This document shows, in pieces, positions 35,557 through 44,125 of a DNA stretch of 55,085 bases; position 1 is the first letter of the stretch, and every line of letters starts with the position of its first letter. The notes under the pieces are model-generated. The model ran no database searches. It was not told the origin of the DNA and saw only the letters and a program-made list of their open reading frames with translations. This stretch comes from Planctomycetota bacterium (GTDB lineage Bacteria > Planctomycetota > Planctomycetia > Gemmatales > Gemmataceae), in NCBI GenBank assembly GCA_021807595.1, contig JAKBCS010000015.1, positions 1-55,085 on the forward strand. The letters run 5' to 3'. A program made the translations under genes and the position numbers.

Positions 35557-35962
35557 GACAAGATGCCCTCCTTGGCAAGGTGTCGAACGAGAGAAGCTAT
35601 CCACGCATCCAGGACTCCGCCCGGACTGGCAAGGGAGGAACGAACTCTAAGGAAGCACGTCTCTCATGGTAGCGTTTTTCATCGACCCGACGGAAGGATG
35701 GCAATGAGGAGATATACGATGCCGAGACCGCGCGAGACGGCAACCGTAGCGAAAGCGCCGCTGGAAGCGAAGAGACCGTTTCGTCCGACGAAAGCGATTC
35801 CCACGATGGAGAAGACCAGGCCGCGGCAATATAGGTAGTATGGTGAAACAAGGCTCTATCGCGACAGCGCTGGCGAGTCGGAACGGCCTTCCGTAGCATC
35901 AGTTACAGAGGCGCGCGTCGCTGGGGCGGGGCGCGTGGACTAAATCTTGTTGAGGACGGCCA
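35557..35962. other. Intergenic region with a cryptic hydrophobic minus-strand frame
   Basis: On the minus strand 35855-35679 is open without an ATG. It reads as a membrane-like peptide including GLVFSIVGIAFVGRNGLF and GIVYLLIAILPSGR, with codons like the neighbouring genes. On the plus strand a 39-codon basic frame starts at 35719 with AGGAG. Neither is convincing; the hydrophobic one may be a decayed or non-ATG-started small membrane protein. Confidence 0.3.
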
Positions 35963-37081
35963 ATGAAATCCTTACGCTTCGTGATGATTGGCGGCTTTCT
36001 CGGAGCAGGCAAGACGACGACGTTGGCGCGTCTGGCCCGATTCTATCTCGATCGCGGCCAAAAAATCGGTTTGGTGACGAACGACCAAGCCCAGGATCTC
36101 GTCGATACCACGAGCCTGCGCTCGCAAGGCTTTCCTGTCGAGGAGGTTCCCGGCGCGTGTTTCTGCTGTCGTTTCAACGATCTCGTCGAACGGGTCGAAA
36201 TGCTGGAGGCGAAAGAGCGGCCGGATGTGATTCTCGCCGAGCCGGTCGGCAGCTGCACGGATCTCGTCGCAACCGTCGTACAGCCGTTAAAGGATTTGTA
36301 TGGCAACCGCTTCCAAGTCGCGCCTTATCCGGTTTTGTTCAAGCCGAGCCACGGTCTACGCATCCTCAAATCGGAGGAGAACTCCGGCTTCTCCCCTAAG
36401 GCAGCGTACATCTTCCGGAAACAGCTGGAAGAAGCCGACGCGATCGTTCTCAATCGTCTCGACGAACTCGACGCCGACTCACTCAACGAATTGACCGATC
36501 TCGTTCGCGCCACCTTCCCCGAGACGCCGCTCTTGCGAATGTCGGCCAAAACGGGGCTTGGTTTCGATGCCCTCACGGAGTTGATCGACCAAGAAGGCAA
36601 CTTCGGCCGCAAGATTCTCGACATCGATTACGATGTGTACGCCGAGGGCGAGGCGGAACTCGGCTGGCTGAACAGCAGCATCCGCGTGGTCGCCGACAAA
36701 CCGTTCTCCGTGGACGATTTTCTACTCGATACCATCGACCGGATGCGCGAAGCCCTGCAGGATCTCGGTGAAGTGGCGCATTTGAAGGCGATCGGTCTCT
36801 CCGACGTATCGTTCGGCGTGGCGAATCTGGTCAGTAGTTTCTCGCCGCCCGAGTTATCGCTCCCGGCCCGAGGCGCGGTCAAGGAACTGGATTTGATTGT
36901 GAACGCGCGCGCAGCGGTCGATCCGGCATTGCTGGCGGAACAAGTGCGACGAACGGTGACGTCCGTATGCGCGGCGCATGCCGCCTCGGCAGTATTTCAC
37001 ACCATGCAGAGTTTCCGTCCCGGACGACCGCAACCCACGCATCGTTACGCATCCGCAATTGCAAACGACCCCTCGCGATGA
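35963..37081 (+). CDS. COG0523/CobW-like metal-associated GTPase (G3E family)
   Basis: This 372-residue protein has the Walker A GGFLGAGKTT at residues 10-19, a metal-binding-type GACFCCRF (CxCC) near residue 65, and VILAEPVGS near residue 92. A nucleotide-specificity segment LNRLDE stands in place of NKxD. COG0523 proteins bind zinc or other metals and hydrolyse GTP in metal delivery; the target enzyme is unknown. The C-terminal 120 residues do not look like the usual CobW C-terminal domain, so it is a divergent or reshaped member. The ATG at 35963 has GAGG 7 bases upstream. Confidence 0.82.
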   Translation: MKSLRFVMIGGFLGAGKTTTLARLARFYLDRGQKIGLVTNDQAQDLVDTTSLRSQGFPVEEVPGACFCCRFNDLVERVEMLEAKERPDVILAEPVGSCTDLVATVVQPLKDLYGNRFQVAPYPVLFKPSHGLRILKSEENSGFSPKAAYIFRKQLEEADAIVLNRLDELDADSLNELTDLVRATFPETPLLRMSAKTGLGFDALTELIDQEGNFGRKILDIDYDVYAEGEAELGWLNSSIRVVADKPFSVDDFLLDTIDRMREALQDLGEVAHLKAIGLSDVSFGVANLVSSFSPPELSLPARGAVKELDLIVNARAAVDPALLAEQVRRTVTSVCAAHAASAVFHTMQSFRPGRPQPTHRYASAIANDPSR

Positions 37082-37088
37082 GTCGAGC

Positions 37089-39293
37089 TTAACTCGTCTG
37101 GCGCTTGCGGTGGCGGCGGGCGGTGGGGCGATCTTCGACGAACGGCAGCGGGGGCGGGGTGTTGTCCACGAGGGGACGCGCGGCATTTTGCGCGGCCATC
37201 TCCAAGAATCCTTCCTGGCTGCGAACGCGCATCTGACCGTCGATCGGTTTCATGCGTTCGTAATGCCCATCCGGAAGCAACAGACGCGCTTTGGCGTTGT
37301 CGGCGAGCGAGGTCGCCAAGATCTCACGAATCAAGCGCTGCTTCAATTCGGGAGGTTCGATGGGAAAGACGACCTCGACGCGCCGACTCAAATTGCGATC
37401 CATCCAATCGGCCGAGCCGATGTAGACTTCCGGCTCGCCGTCGTTGCCGAAATAGAAGATGCGGCTGTGTTCCAAAAAGCGATCCACAATGGAGATGACA
37501 CGGATGTGGTCGCTAATCCCCGGCACGTTGGGGCGGAGCGAACAGATGCCGCGACAAATGAGATCGACGCGGACGCCGGCCTGGCTGGCGCGGTAAAGCG
37601 CTTGCACGATCGCCGGTTCCAGGATGCCATTGATCTTGGCGAGGATGCGTCCTTCGCGACCGATCTGTTGAAGGTGCGTTTCGCGGGCAATTTTTTCGAT
37701 CATAAAGGCTTGCAGTCGGCTCGGTGCGACGATCAGCTTGCGCCATTGCGGTAGTTCGCCGTAGCCCGTCAGATAGTTGAACAGGGCCGATACATCTTCG
37801 CAAAAGTCGGGATTACAGGTGAAGTAGCCGAGGTCGGTGTATAACCTCGCCGTCTGCGGATTGTAGTTGCCCGTCGCCAAATGAACGTAGCGGCGAATGC
37901 CGTCGTCTTCGCGCCGCACCACCAGCGCTACCTTGCAGTGCGTCTTCAATCCGATGAACCCGAAGACGACGTGGACGCCGGCCTCTTCCAATTCGCGCGC
38001 CCAGACGATGTTGCGCTCCTCGTCGAGTCGTGCCTTCAATTCGATGACGGCGGTGACTTGCTTGCCGTTATCGGCGGCTCGCGCCAGCGCGCGCACCACC
38101 GGCGAATCGCTGCTGGTGCGATACAGCGTTAACTTCACCGCCAAAACGCGCTCGTCGTTCGCCGCCGCATCGATGAAATCGACGACGTGGCCGAACGACT
38201 CATACGGATGATGCAGGAGGATGTCGCGGTTGCGGATTGCCGCCCACTGATTGGTCGCCTGAACGAATTCCGGCACCAATTGAGGTACGAATTGCGGATC
38301 GCGCAGGTGCGGAAATCCCGGCAGGCCATGAATCTGAAACAGCCCGGTCAGATCGAGCAGTCCCGGATGACGGTATACATCGTTCGGATCGAGATCGAGC
38401 GCGCCCATCAGAAACTGCTCGATCTCTACGGGAGCATTGGCCTCGATTTGCAGGCGCACCGCCGCGCCGCGCCGCCGCCGTCGCACTTCTTCTTCAATCG
38501 TCTTCAGGAGATCTTCCACCTCGTCGTCGTCGATCTCAAAATCGCTGTTCCTGGTGACGCGGAAAACGGTATCGTGTTCGATCTCCATGCCCGGAAACAG
38601 CTCCGGCATATGGAGGCGGATGATCGCATCGAGAGGCACGAACACGTGGCGCGCCGCCGCCCCGCCCGTGGCATCGCCGAGGCCAGAAGTAGGGAGGGCG
38701 AAGAAGCGCGGCAGCACGCTCGGCACCTGCACGACAGCAAAGAGCTTTTCGGGATTGCCCGGACGTTGGAGAATGACGGCCAAATTGAGCGATTTGTTGA
38801 GCAAGTGCGGGAATGGATGCCCCGGATCGACGGCCAACGGCGTGAGGACCGGGAAAACATCGCGCCGGAAGAGGGCCGTCAGATGTTTGCGATGCTCCTC
38901 GCTGAGATCCTTGGGATGCAGAATGAGGATGCCCTCGCTCTCCAAAGTGGGCAAGACTTGATCCATCAGACAATGATACGTCTGCCCCGTCATCTCGCGG
39001 ACAATCAGGCTGATTCGTTCGAGTTGATCCTTGACCGGCATACGGTCGGCCCCGGAACCGTAGGCTACCCCCGACTGCACTTTTTGTTGCAGACCGCCAA
39101 CGCGCACCATGAAGAATTCATCGAGATTCGATTCGAAGATCGCCAGGAACTTCAGCCGCTCCAGCAGAGGCACGCTCGGATCCTGCGCTTCCTCCAGAAC
39201 CCGCCGATTGAATTCCAACCAACTCAATTCTCGGTTGAAATATAAGGAAGGATCGTCGAGTGCTATCGTCGTCGGCGCGGTCGGCCGTGGCAT
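37089..39293 (-). CDS. ppk1: Polyphosphate kinase 1
   Basis: This 734-residue enzyme makes polyphosphate from ATP reversibly. The N-terminal helical domain begins LYFNRELSWLEFNRRVLEEA, and the head region includes LKFLAIFESNLDEFFMVRVGG. The phosphohistidine-bearing core contains HHPYESFGHVVDFIDAAA and FGFIGLKTHCKVALVVRRE, followed by YFGNDGEPEVYIGSADWMD and DRNLSRRVEVVFPIE. Length and order match bacterial PPK1. It is convergent with the GTPase gene, whose stop is 8 bases away. No PPX gene is next to it. Confidence 0.96.
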   Translation of the reverse strand: MPRPTAPTTIALDDPSLYFNRELSWLEFNRRVLEEAQDPSVPLLERLKFLAIFESNLDEFFMVRVGGLQQKVQSGVAYGSGADRMPVKDQLERISLIVREMTGQTYHCLMDQVLPTLESEGILILHPKDLSEEHRKHLTALFRRDVFPVLTPLAVDPGHPFPHLLNKSLNLAVILQRPGNPEKLFAVVQVPSVLPRFFALPTSGLGDATGGAAARHVFVPLDAIIRLHMPELFPGMEIEHDTVFRVTRNSDFEIDDDEVEDLLKTIEEEVRRRRRGAAVRLQIEANAPVEIEQFLMGALDLDPNDVYRHPGLLDLTGLFQIHGLPGFPHLRDPQFVPQLVPEFVQATNQWAAIRNRDILLHHPYESFGHVVDFIDAAANDERVLAVKLTLYRTSSDSPVVRALARAADNGKQVTAVIELKARLDEERNIVWARELEEAGVHVVFGFIGLKTHCKVALVVRREDDGIRRYVHLATGNYNPQTARLYTDLGYFTCNPDFCEDVSALFNYLTGYGELPQWRKLIVAPSRLQAFMIEKIARETHLQQIGREGRILAKINGILEPAIVQALYRASQAGVRVDLICRGICSLRPNVPGISDHIRVISIVDRFLEHSRIFYFGNDGEPEVYIGSADWMDRNLSRRVEVVFPIEPPELKQRLIREILATSLADNAKARLLLPDGHYERMKPIDGQMRVRSQEGFLEMAAQNAARPLVDNTPPPLPFVEDRPTARRHRKRQTS

Positions 39294-39434
39294 ACTCCAC
39301 CTCCAGATGGGGAAGATTTCATTATAACAACTTCGTCCGGATTAGCGAGCGAGTACCATCGGGAATGGTCGCGGGTTTTGCCCCCCTGGAGTCGAAACGG
39401 CGACGAGAGCTATCGGGTAGAGAGGTTACAACGG

Positions 39435-40205
39435 ATGCGCGAGAGCATTTTGGCCGAACAGACGCACGCCTTCGTCCGCGAACGGGCATGGCAAGTGGCA
39501 GTGCTGCCGTTTGGAGCAACCGAACCTCACAACCTGCACATGCCCTACGGCACCGATACGTTTCAAGTCGAGACCCTGGCGCAACGCGCCTGCGAGCGCG
39601 CCTATCGAGCCGGCGCTCAAGTCGTTCTCTTGCCGGCCATCCCGTATGGAGTCAACACCAATCATCTGAAGATCCCAGGAGCGTTGGCTTGCAGCGTGAC
39701 GCCGACGACCCTACTCCACCTGCTTACCGACCTCGTCGATTCGTTGGAACGGCAGGGAGTGCGCAAGCTCGTCTTACTCAATGGCCACGGTGGCAACGAG
39801 TTAAAGCCGCTGACGCGCGAATTGCACCATCGCAGCTCGGTCTTTCTATGTGTCTGCGACTGGTTTCGCATGGCCGCCGACGTGTACCCGCAGCTATTCG
39901 AGGCACCCGGCGAACACGCCGACGAGGTCGAAACGAGTTTGGGACTGGCCTTCTTTCCCGATCTCCTTCGGCCCGAATTGGCCGACGAGGGAGCGGCCAA
40001 GCCGTCGCGCTTCGACGCCATCAATCGCGGCTGGGTCAACATTACACGCCCCTGGCATCTGGTCAGCGCTAACACCGGCTTGGGCAATCCACGAGCCGCC
40101 ACCGCCGAAAAGGGACGACGCTTGATGGAGGTGTTAATCGAACGGCTCGGCGATTTTCTCGTCGAGTTGGCCGCCTCCCCGATGGACGAATTGTTTCCCT
40201 ACTAG
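39435..40205 (+). CDS. Creatininase-family amidohydrolase
   Basis: This 256-residue protein has the family metal-site layout: LPFGATEPHNLHMPYGTDTF near residue 25 (Glu/His/Asp ligands, here TEPHNLH instead of the usual EQHGPH), LPAIPYGVNTNHL near 65, and VLLNGHGGNELKP near 110. EHADEVETSLGL carries a further metal-ligand Glu pair. The family includes creatininase and enzymes acting on pterin- or mycofactocin-type substrates, so the reaction is not assigned. The ATG at 39435 is chosen because AGAGAGG precedes it and the upstream frame has no homology. Confidence 0.82.
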   Translation: MRESILAEQTHAFVRERAWQVAVLPFGATEPHNLHMPYGTDTFQVETLAQRACERAYRAGAQVVLLPAIPYGVNTNHLKIPGALACSVTPTTLLHLLTDLVDSLERQGVRKLVLLNGHGGNELKPLTRELHHRSSVFLCVCDWFRMAADVYPQLFEAPGEHADEVETSLGLAFFPDLLRPELADEGAAKPSRFDAINRGWVNITRPWHLVSANTGLGNPRAATAEKGRRLMEVLIERLGDFLVELAASPMDELFPY

Positions 40206-40255
40206 CCGAAACGCGCTCGTCGCGCTGTCCCCTTCCACGAGGCGGACGGTGTTTC

Positions 40256-40261
40256 TATAAT
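40256..40261 (+). promoter_or_regulatory. TATAAT -10 element for the DHH gene
   Basis: A perfect TATAAT (40256-40261) preceded by TTTC lies 31 bases before the ATG of the DHH gene, as in the proS promoter (TTCTATAAT). A -35 is not clear. Confidence 0.35.
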
Positions 40262-40291
40262 TCGTATTTTGCTTGCCTTGAAGGACGATCC

Positions 40292-41284
40292 ATGCCTCTC
40301 GACTGGTCACCGTTTGTCGATCTGATTCATCGCCATCGGCGTTTCGTGCTGACCACACACGTTCGGCCAGACGGCGACGGACTCGGTTCGATGTTGGCAT
40401 TGGCCGAGGCACTCGAAGCGCCGCCCCTCTCCAAGACGGTGCATTTAACCGTTGCCAGCTTTCTTCCGCCGCGCTACGGGTTTCTCGATCCTGCGCAGCG
40501 CATCCACCGCTTTGAACCGCCCGGCGACCTCTATCGAAACGTCGATGCCGCTCTCGTTCTGGACACCGGCACATGGAACCAGCTGGGCGATTTCGGCGAC
40601 TTCTTGAAATCGCTGCCGGTGTCCAAAGCGGTAATCGACCACCATCTCACGCAAGACGATTTGGGCGCGCTTCGCTTTGTCGATACCACCGCCGAGGCGA
40701 CGGGACGTCTAGTTTACGAAGCGATTACCGCCCTCGACGTGCCCATGCCACCGGCAGCCGCTCACTGTTTGTTCGTCGCGTTGGCGATGGATACGGGCTG
40801 GTTTCGGCACAACAATACGACGCCCGCCACCTTCGCTCTTGCTGCCGATCTCGTTCGCGCCGGTGCCCGCGCCACCGAGGCTTACGAGTGCCTTTTCGAG
40901 CAAAACACCTTGGCGCGGCTTCAGCTGACAGGTCTGGTGCTGTCGCGCTTGCAAATGGCACAAGAGGGCAGGGTAGCCCATACGGAAATCCGCCGCGACG
41001 ACTACGAGGCCACGGGAGCCACACCCCAAGATAGCGAAGATCTGATCAACTACACTCGCAGCATCGCCGGAGTCGAGGTCGGCTTATTGTTCATGGAGCA
41101 ACCGCGAGGCGGCGTCAAAATCAGCTTTCGTTCGCGCCAGAGCATCGATGTGGCGAAACTGGCCGAGCGCTTCGGCGGAGGCGGGCATCGCCTTGCCTCT
41201 GGAGCGATTCTCGAAACCTCCCTGAATGAAGCTCGGCTTCGCGTTCTCGATGCGGTCGCCGAGGCGCTTCTCTCCACACCTTGA
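40292..41284 (+). CDS. DHH/DHHA1 phosphoesterase (NrnA-like)
   Basis: This 330-residue protein has the DHH domain motifs HVRPDGDGLGS near residue 23, DAALVLDTG near 86, VIDHH near 112 and ALAMDTGWFRH near 166. The DHHA1 C-terminal segment FGGGGHRLASGA is near 286. It has the size and arrangement of NrnA-type oligoribonuclease / pAp phosphatases, which degrade short RNAs or 3'-phosphoadenosine-5'-phosphate. A role in clearing the pAp product of the sulfotransferases is possible. Direct evidence is limited to the motifs. Confidence 0.86.
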   Translation: MPLDWSPFVDLIHRHRRFVLTTHVRPDGDGLGSMLALAEALEAPPLSKTVHLTVASFLPPRYGFLDPAQRIHRFEPPGDLYRNVDAALVLDTGTWNQLGDFGDFLKSLPVSKAVIDHHLTQDDLGALRFVDTTAEATGRLVYEAITALDVPMPPAAAHCLFVALAMDTGWFRHNNTTPATFALAADLVRAGARATEAYECLFEQNTLARLQLTGLVLSRLQMAQEGRVAHTEIRRDDYEATGATPQDSEDLINYTRSIAGVEVGLLFMEQPRGGVKISFRSRQSIDVAKLAERFGGGGHRLASGAILETSLNEARLRVLDAVAEALLSTP

Positions 41285-41305
41285 TCGTCCGTAGGAGTCC
41301 CACCC

Positions 41306-42439
41306 ATGAATGAAGCCCCTTCCCTACCCACACCCCACCCCTACAATCTGCGCGATCTCCCCCTCGCCGCTCGACTGACCTTGGCTTTGTTTTTACTGTC
41401 GGTCGGTCTGGGTTACGTCGCGGCATTGGTGCAACTACACTTTCAGCACGCCGCGCCCGGAGCGGTACTGCCGAGCGGCGAGGACGCCGTTCGCATCTTT
41501 CACGGCGATGTCGGCGACAAACAGATGAGCAAGATCGAACAGTTGCTGCCCGAGGATTTCAAAGACAAAAAAATGACTGGCCAGGGACAGATGACTTCGG
41601 CGTTTTATAAACGCGCCGAAGACTACGACGATACCATTGGCGAAAAGGCCGCCGAATTGGCGAAGAAACGGGGCCAGAAAAGTGTGACGAAAGAGATCAA
41701 GATAGAGGCAAAGTCGGAGGTAGACAAGGAACGCGATGGCGAACGCTTGGTCATGATCGCCTGGGTTCGCGGCGGTGCCAAGGAGGAAGAGTACAACGAG
41801 GATAAATATCTCCTCCCCGGCGAGTTGGCGAAACGTCCTTTCACTCGCAAATATCTGGTTGTCGAGGGAGATAAGCCTGCCGAACCCCCGGCTGCGAAGA
41901 TCCAAACCCTATTTCAGGAACGCTGCGCAACCTGTCACATGGATGGAGGTGAGGGACAGAAATATCCTTTGACAACCTATGCGGAGATCAAAAAGTATAC
42001 GGTCGTCAAAAAATCGAGCGGCATGTCGCTGGAGAAACTGGCCCAAACGACGCACGTTCACTTGCTCGGCTTCTCCATGCTCTACGGTCTGACGGGGCTA
42101 ATCCTCGCTTTTAGCAGTTATCCTCGATTCTTGCGCGTCCTGCTTTGTCCTCTTCCCCTTTTGGCGCAGGTCGCGGACATTGGTTTCTGGTGGCTGGCGC
42201 GGCTGGAGCCACCGCATGGACCGTCGTTCGCTCAAGCGATCGCCGTCAGCGGCGGCTTGGTCGCTGCGGGACTGCTCTCGCACATCGTACTCGCTCTCTT
42301 CAATCTATTTCGTTGGAAGGGATGGCTCGTTTTGTTAATCCTGTTCGCCTCGGCTGGATATGCCGGGTTTGTGGTCAAGACGAAGGTGATCGATCCGCAA
42401 CTCGCGGCGGAGAAGGCACCGGACCCGGCAGCGAAGTAA
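41306..42439 (+). CDS. Membrane protein with a periplasmic c-type heme motif
   Basis: This 377-residue protein has an N-terminal membrane helix (about 20-42) and a charged Lys/Glu-rich soluble region (55-200). A single heme-attachment site CATCHMDGGEGQKYPL lies near residue 206, and four C-terminal membrane helices (about 245-360) follow. The layout is a membrane-anchored cytochrome-like protein with a soluble CxxCH domain and a helical bundle, as seen in planctomycete respiratory accessory proteins. It begins 21 bases after the DHH gene and is probably in its transcript. The electron partner is unknown, and the polytopic end is not a familiar oxidase subunit. Confidence 0.75.
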   Translation: MNEAPSLPTPHPYNLRDLPLAARLTLALFLLSVGLGYVAALVQLHFQHAAPGAVLPSGEDAVRIFHGDVGDKQMSKIEQLLPEDFKDKKMTGQGQMTSAFYKRAEDYDDTIGEKAAELAKKRGQKSVTKEIKIEAKSEVDKERDGERLVMIAWVRGGAKEEEYNEDKYLLPGELAKRPFTRKYLVVEGDKPAEPPAAKIQTLFQERCATCHMDGGEGQKYPLTTYAEIKKYTVVKKSSGMSLEKLAQTTHVHLLGFSMLYGLTGLILAFSSYPRFLRVLLCPLPLLAQVADIGFWWLARLEPPHGPSFAQAIAVSGGLVAAGLLSHIVLALFNLFRWKGWLVLLILFASAGYAGFVVKTKVIDPQLAAEKAPDPAAK

Positions 42440-42535
42440 GGAGTCTACCTCAGAAGCTCCCAAGTCCGTTGCCGCAAGTGATGATTCCAAAGCGGTTTGT
42501 GGTGTATCAGGCCGCCGAACTCGGACAGTCGAACC

Positions 42536-42811
42536 ATCGCGACGAGTTATCGGCAGATGCACCAGGGGAGGGTTCGGACGTGTATTCGGGACCCACTGCT
42601 ACGTTTGTTGTTTGTGGGGATAGCGTTGATCCTGCGCAACGTGTGGGTGTGGCTGCATTGGCAAGTGTTGGCGCGTCGGCGGTGTGGCGGTCGGCGACTG
42701 GACTTGGGCCGTTTGAGTTTTCGCAAGATGCTGATGTAGTTGCAACACTGGGCCGAAGCGCGTTTTGGAATCCACGATGAAATCGCGACGGAACATCGGC
42801 CGGATGAATGA
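42536..42811 (+). pseudogene. Transposase C-terminal remnant
   Basis: From 42536 the frame reads IATSYRQMHQGRVRT, then DPLLRLLFVGIALILRNVWV, which is the C-terminal end typical of DDE transposases with an (I)ExSYR...RLLYxGxALLLxNLW pattern. A TAG at 42737-42739 interrupts it, after which LQHWAEARFGIHDEIATEHR continues in frame until TGA at 42809. The 5' part of the gene is gone. IS family assignment is uncertain. Confidence 0.65.
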
Positions 42812-42827
42812 GTTTAAGCATGGTATC

Positions 42828-43163
42828 ATGATTCAGGATAATCGGAAACGACGGAGGCTGACTGCCCACGAGAATTGGTCGCATGATTCGCCCCGCAAGC
42901 CGAAGTCGAGTGATCCTTTCGCGGAAGTGGAATAGCGCGATATACATACTCTGCTCGACGAAGAATTGAATCGCTTGTCGGAGAAAGAGCGCTCGCCCTT
43001 GGCGCTGTGCCATCTGGAGGACAAGTCGTTTGCCGAGGCGGAGCGGCAGTTGGGTTGGTGTGAGGCGACCGTTTGCGGACGCTTGACGGGAACACGGTGT
43101 TTATGGACGTCCTGCGAAGAGAGGGCAATTCACCGCCGTGCGCGAACGGGCGTAACGCTATAG
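42828..43163 (+). pseudogene. ECF-type sigma factor remnant
   Basis: The frame from ATG 42828 reads through DPFAEVE, a TAG, and then RDIHTLLDEELNRLSEKERS, LALCHLEDKSFAEAERQLGW and CEATVCGRLTG. This is the sigma-4 region of the ECF sigma factors abundant in planctomycetes (LDEELxxLPEKYRxPLVLCxLEG...EAARQLGW). The sigma-2 half is missing, there is an in-frame stop, and the end is out of frame. It is adjacent to the transposase remnant and overlaps the last bases of mtdB, so it looks like a decaying accessory segment. Confidence 0.7.
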
Positions 43164-44051
43164 CCCCTCGCCCAATGCGTACACTTCCTCCGCGTCCAGT
43201 ACCAAATCGTTGCGATCGAACAGGCGCGCGATGGCGGCTTTGTGAATTTTCATCTTGAGATCCCCAACGCCAAGCGCTCCATAACCGAGGACACCGTCGT
43301 ACTCGACGGCCTTGTCGGCAATGCCGAGGCCCTCGATCCCCACGGGCGGCACAGCGTTGAGATCGATGGCCACACGAAGAGTTGGACAGGAGCGCCGTGC
43401 GCTGGAGGGCAACAACAGCGCGCCTGCCGCGCCGGCGGCGACAACTAACGTGCGCTCGGCGAGTGCCGTGGAGAGATCGCCCGCAGGGTCGGCGGCCACG
43501 GCCTCCAACTTGGCTTGAGGCTCTTTGGCGCGGATCGCCTCGGCCACCGCCGCCGCCTTCGATGCTTGCCGCGAGCCGAGCCTTACCTCCGCCCCCTGCC
43601 GCGCCAGAAGCAACGCGACGCGCTGACCCACCGGACCCGTCGCTGCCAGGACCAGCGCCTTGGTCGTTTTCAAATCGAGATGCCTCGCCGCCGCCCGCAC
43701 CGCCGCCGCTGCTGTCGTATTCGCGCCGTTGGCGTCGAGCAGCACCGACACGCGCAGTCCGAACTGCGGCAACATATGCTTGCGCGCCTCGGCCAAGAGT
43801 CGCTCGCCCAGCGCAACATCGCTGCCGCCGATAAAGATAGCCGTGCGATGCAGATCTTTCGGCCCGCGTGTGAAAATCGCACCGTGAACCTTCTCGCGGA
43901 TCGCTTCCGGCGTCACGCCGCCGTAACTCATCACCACATCCGCGCCGGCGTCGTAGGCCACGACCTGATCGAACACGCTCGGCTGCGGATCGCCGTCCAG
44001 TTGAATCAGAAGTTTGCGCTTCTCCAAGGTAACCCCGCAATTCAAGATCAT
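43158..44051 (-). CDS. mtdB: Methylene-tetrahydromethanopterin dehydrogenase
   Basis: This 297-residue NAD(P)-dependent enzyme of the MtdB family oxidises methylene-H4MPT in C1 metabolism. It begins MILNCGVTLEKRKLLIQLDG; the pterin-binding half contains SYGGVTPEAIREKVHGAIFTRGP-type sequence. A Rossmann half has KALVLAATGPVGQRVALLLA, and the end includes AIDLNAVPPVGIEGLG. The longer frame starting upstream at 44276 overlaps the neighbouring aldolase gene and is discarded. A Shine-Dalgarno is not obvious. H4MPT-linked genes are a known feature of planctomycetes. Other genes of this pathway are not in the window. Confidence 0.88.
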   Translation of the reverse strand: MILNCGVTLEKRKLLIQLDGDPQPSVFDQVVAYDAGADVVMSYGGVTPEAIREKVHGAIFTRGPKDLHRTAIFIGGSDVALGERLLAEARKHMLPQFGLRVSVLLDANGANTTAAAAVRAAARHLDLKTTKALVLAATGPVGQRVALLLARQGAEVRLGSRQASKAAAVAEAIRAKEPQAKLEAVAADPAGDLSTALAERTLVVAAGAAGALLLPSSARRSCPTLRVAIDLNAVPPVGIEGLGIADKAVEYDGVLGYGALGVGDLKMKIHKAAIARLFDRNDLVLDAEEVYALGEGL

Positions 44052-44060
44052 CACCAGACC

Positions 44061-44102
44061 GGAGCGCCGGCGACGGGCACATCCGCCCGTCGCCGGCGTT
44101 CC
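44061..44102. terminator. Long perfect hairpin between the aldolase gene and mtdB
   Basis: Arms of 18 bp (44061-44078 and 44085-44102, one G-T pair) enclose ACATCC: GGAGCGCCGGCGACGGGC pairs with GCCCGTCGCCGGCGTTCC. It lies 9 bases in front of the mtdB start and 24 bases after the aldolase stop. It lacks a U-run on the minus strand, so it may be a REP-type hairpin or an attenuating structure rather than a true terminator. Confidence 0.55.
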
Positions 44103-44125
44103 GGGCTGGTGGGCTTGTGGTGCAA

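Noticed and set aside
42737-43163. TAG codons in two adjacent frames read as possible recoding
   Set aside because: Both genes have also lost their first half and the ECF-like one ends out of frame. Decay is the simpler reading, and no other TAG-containing frames were found.
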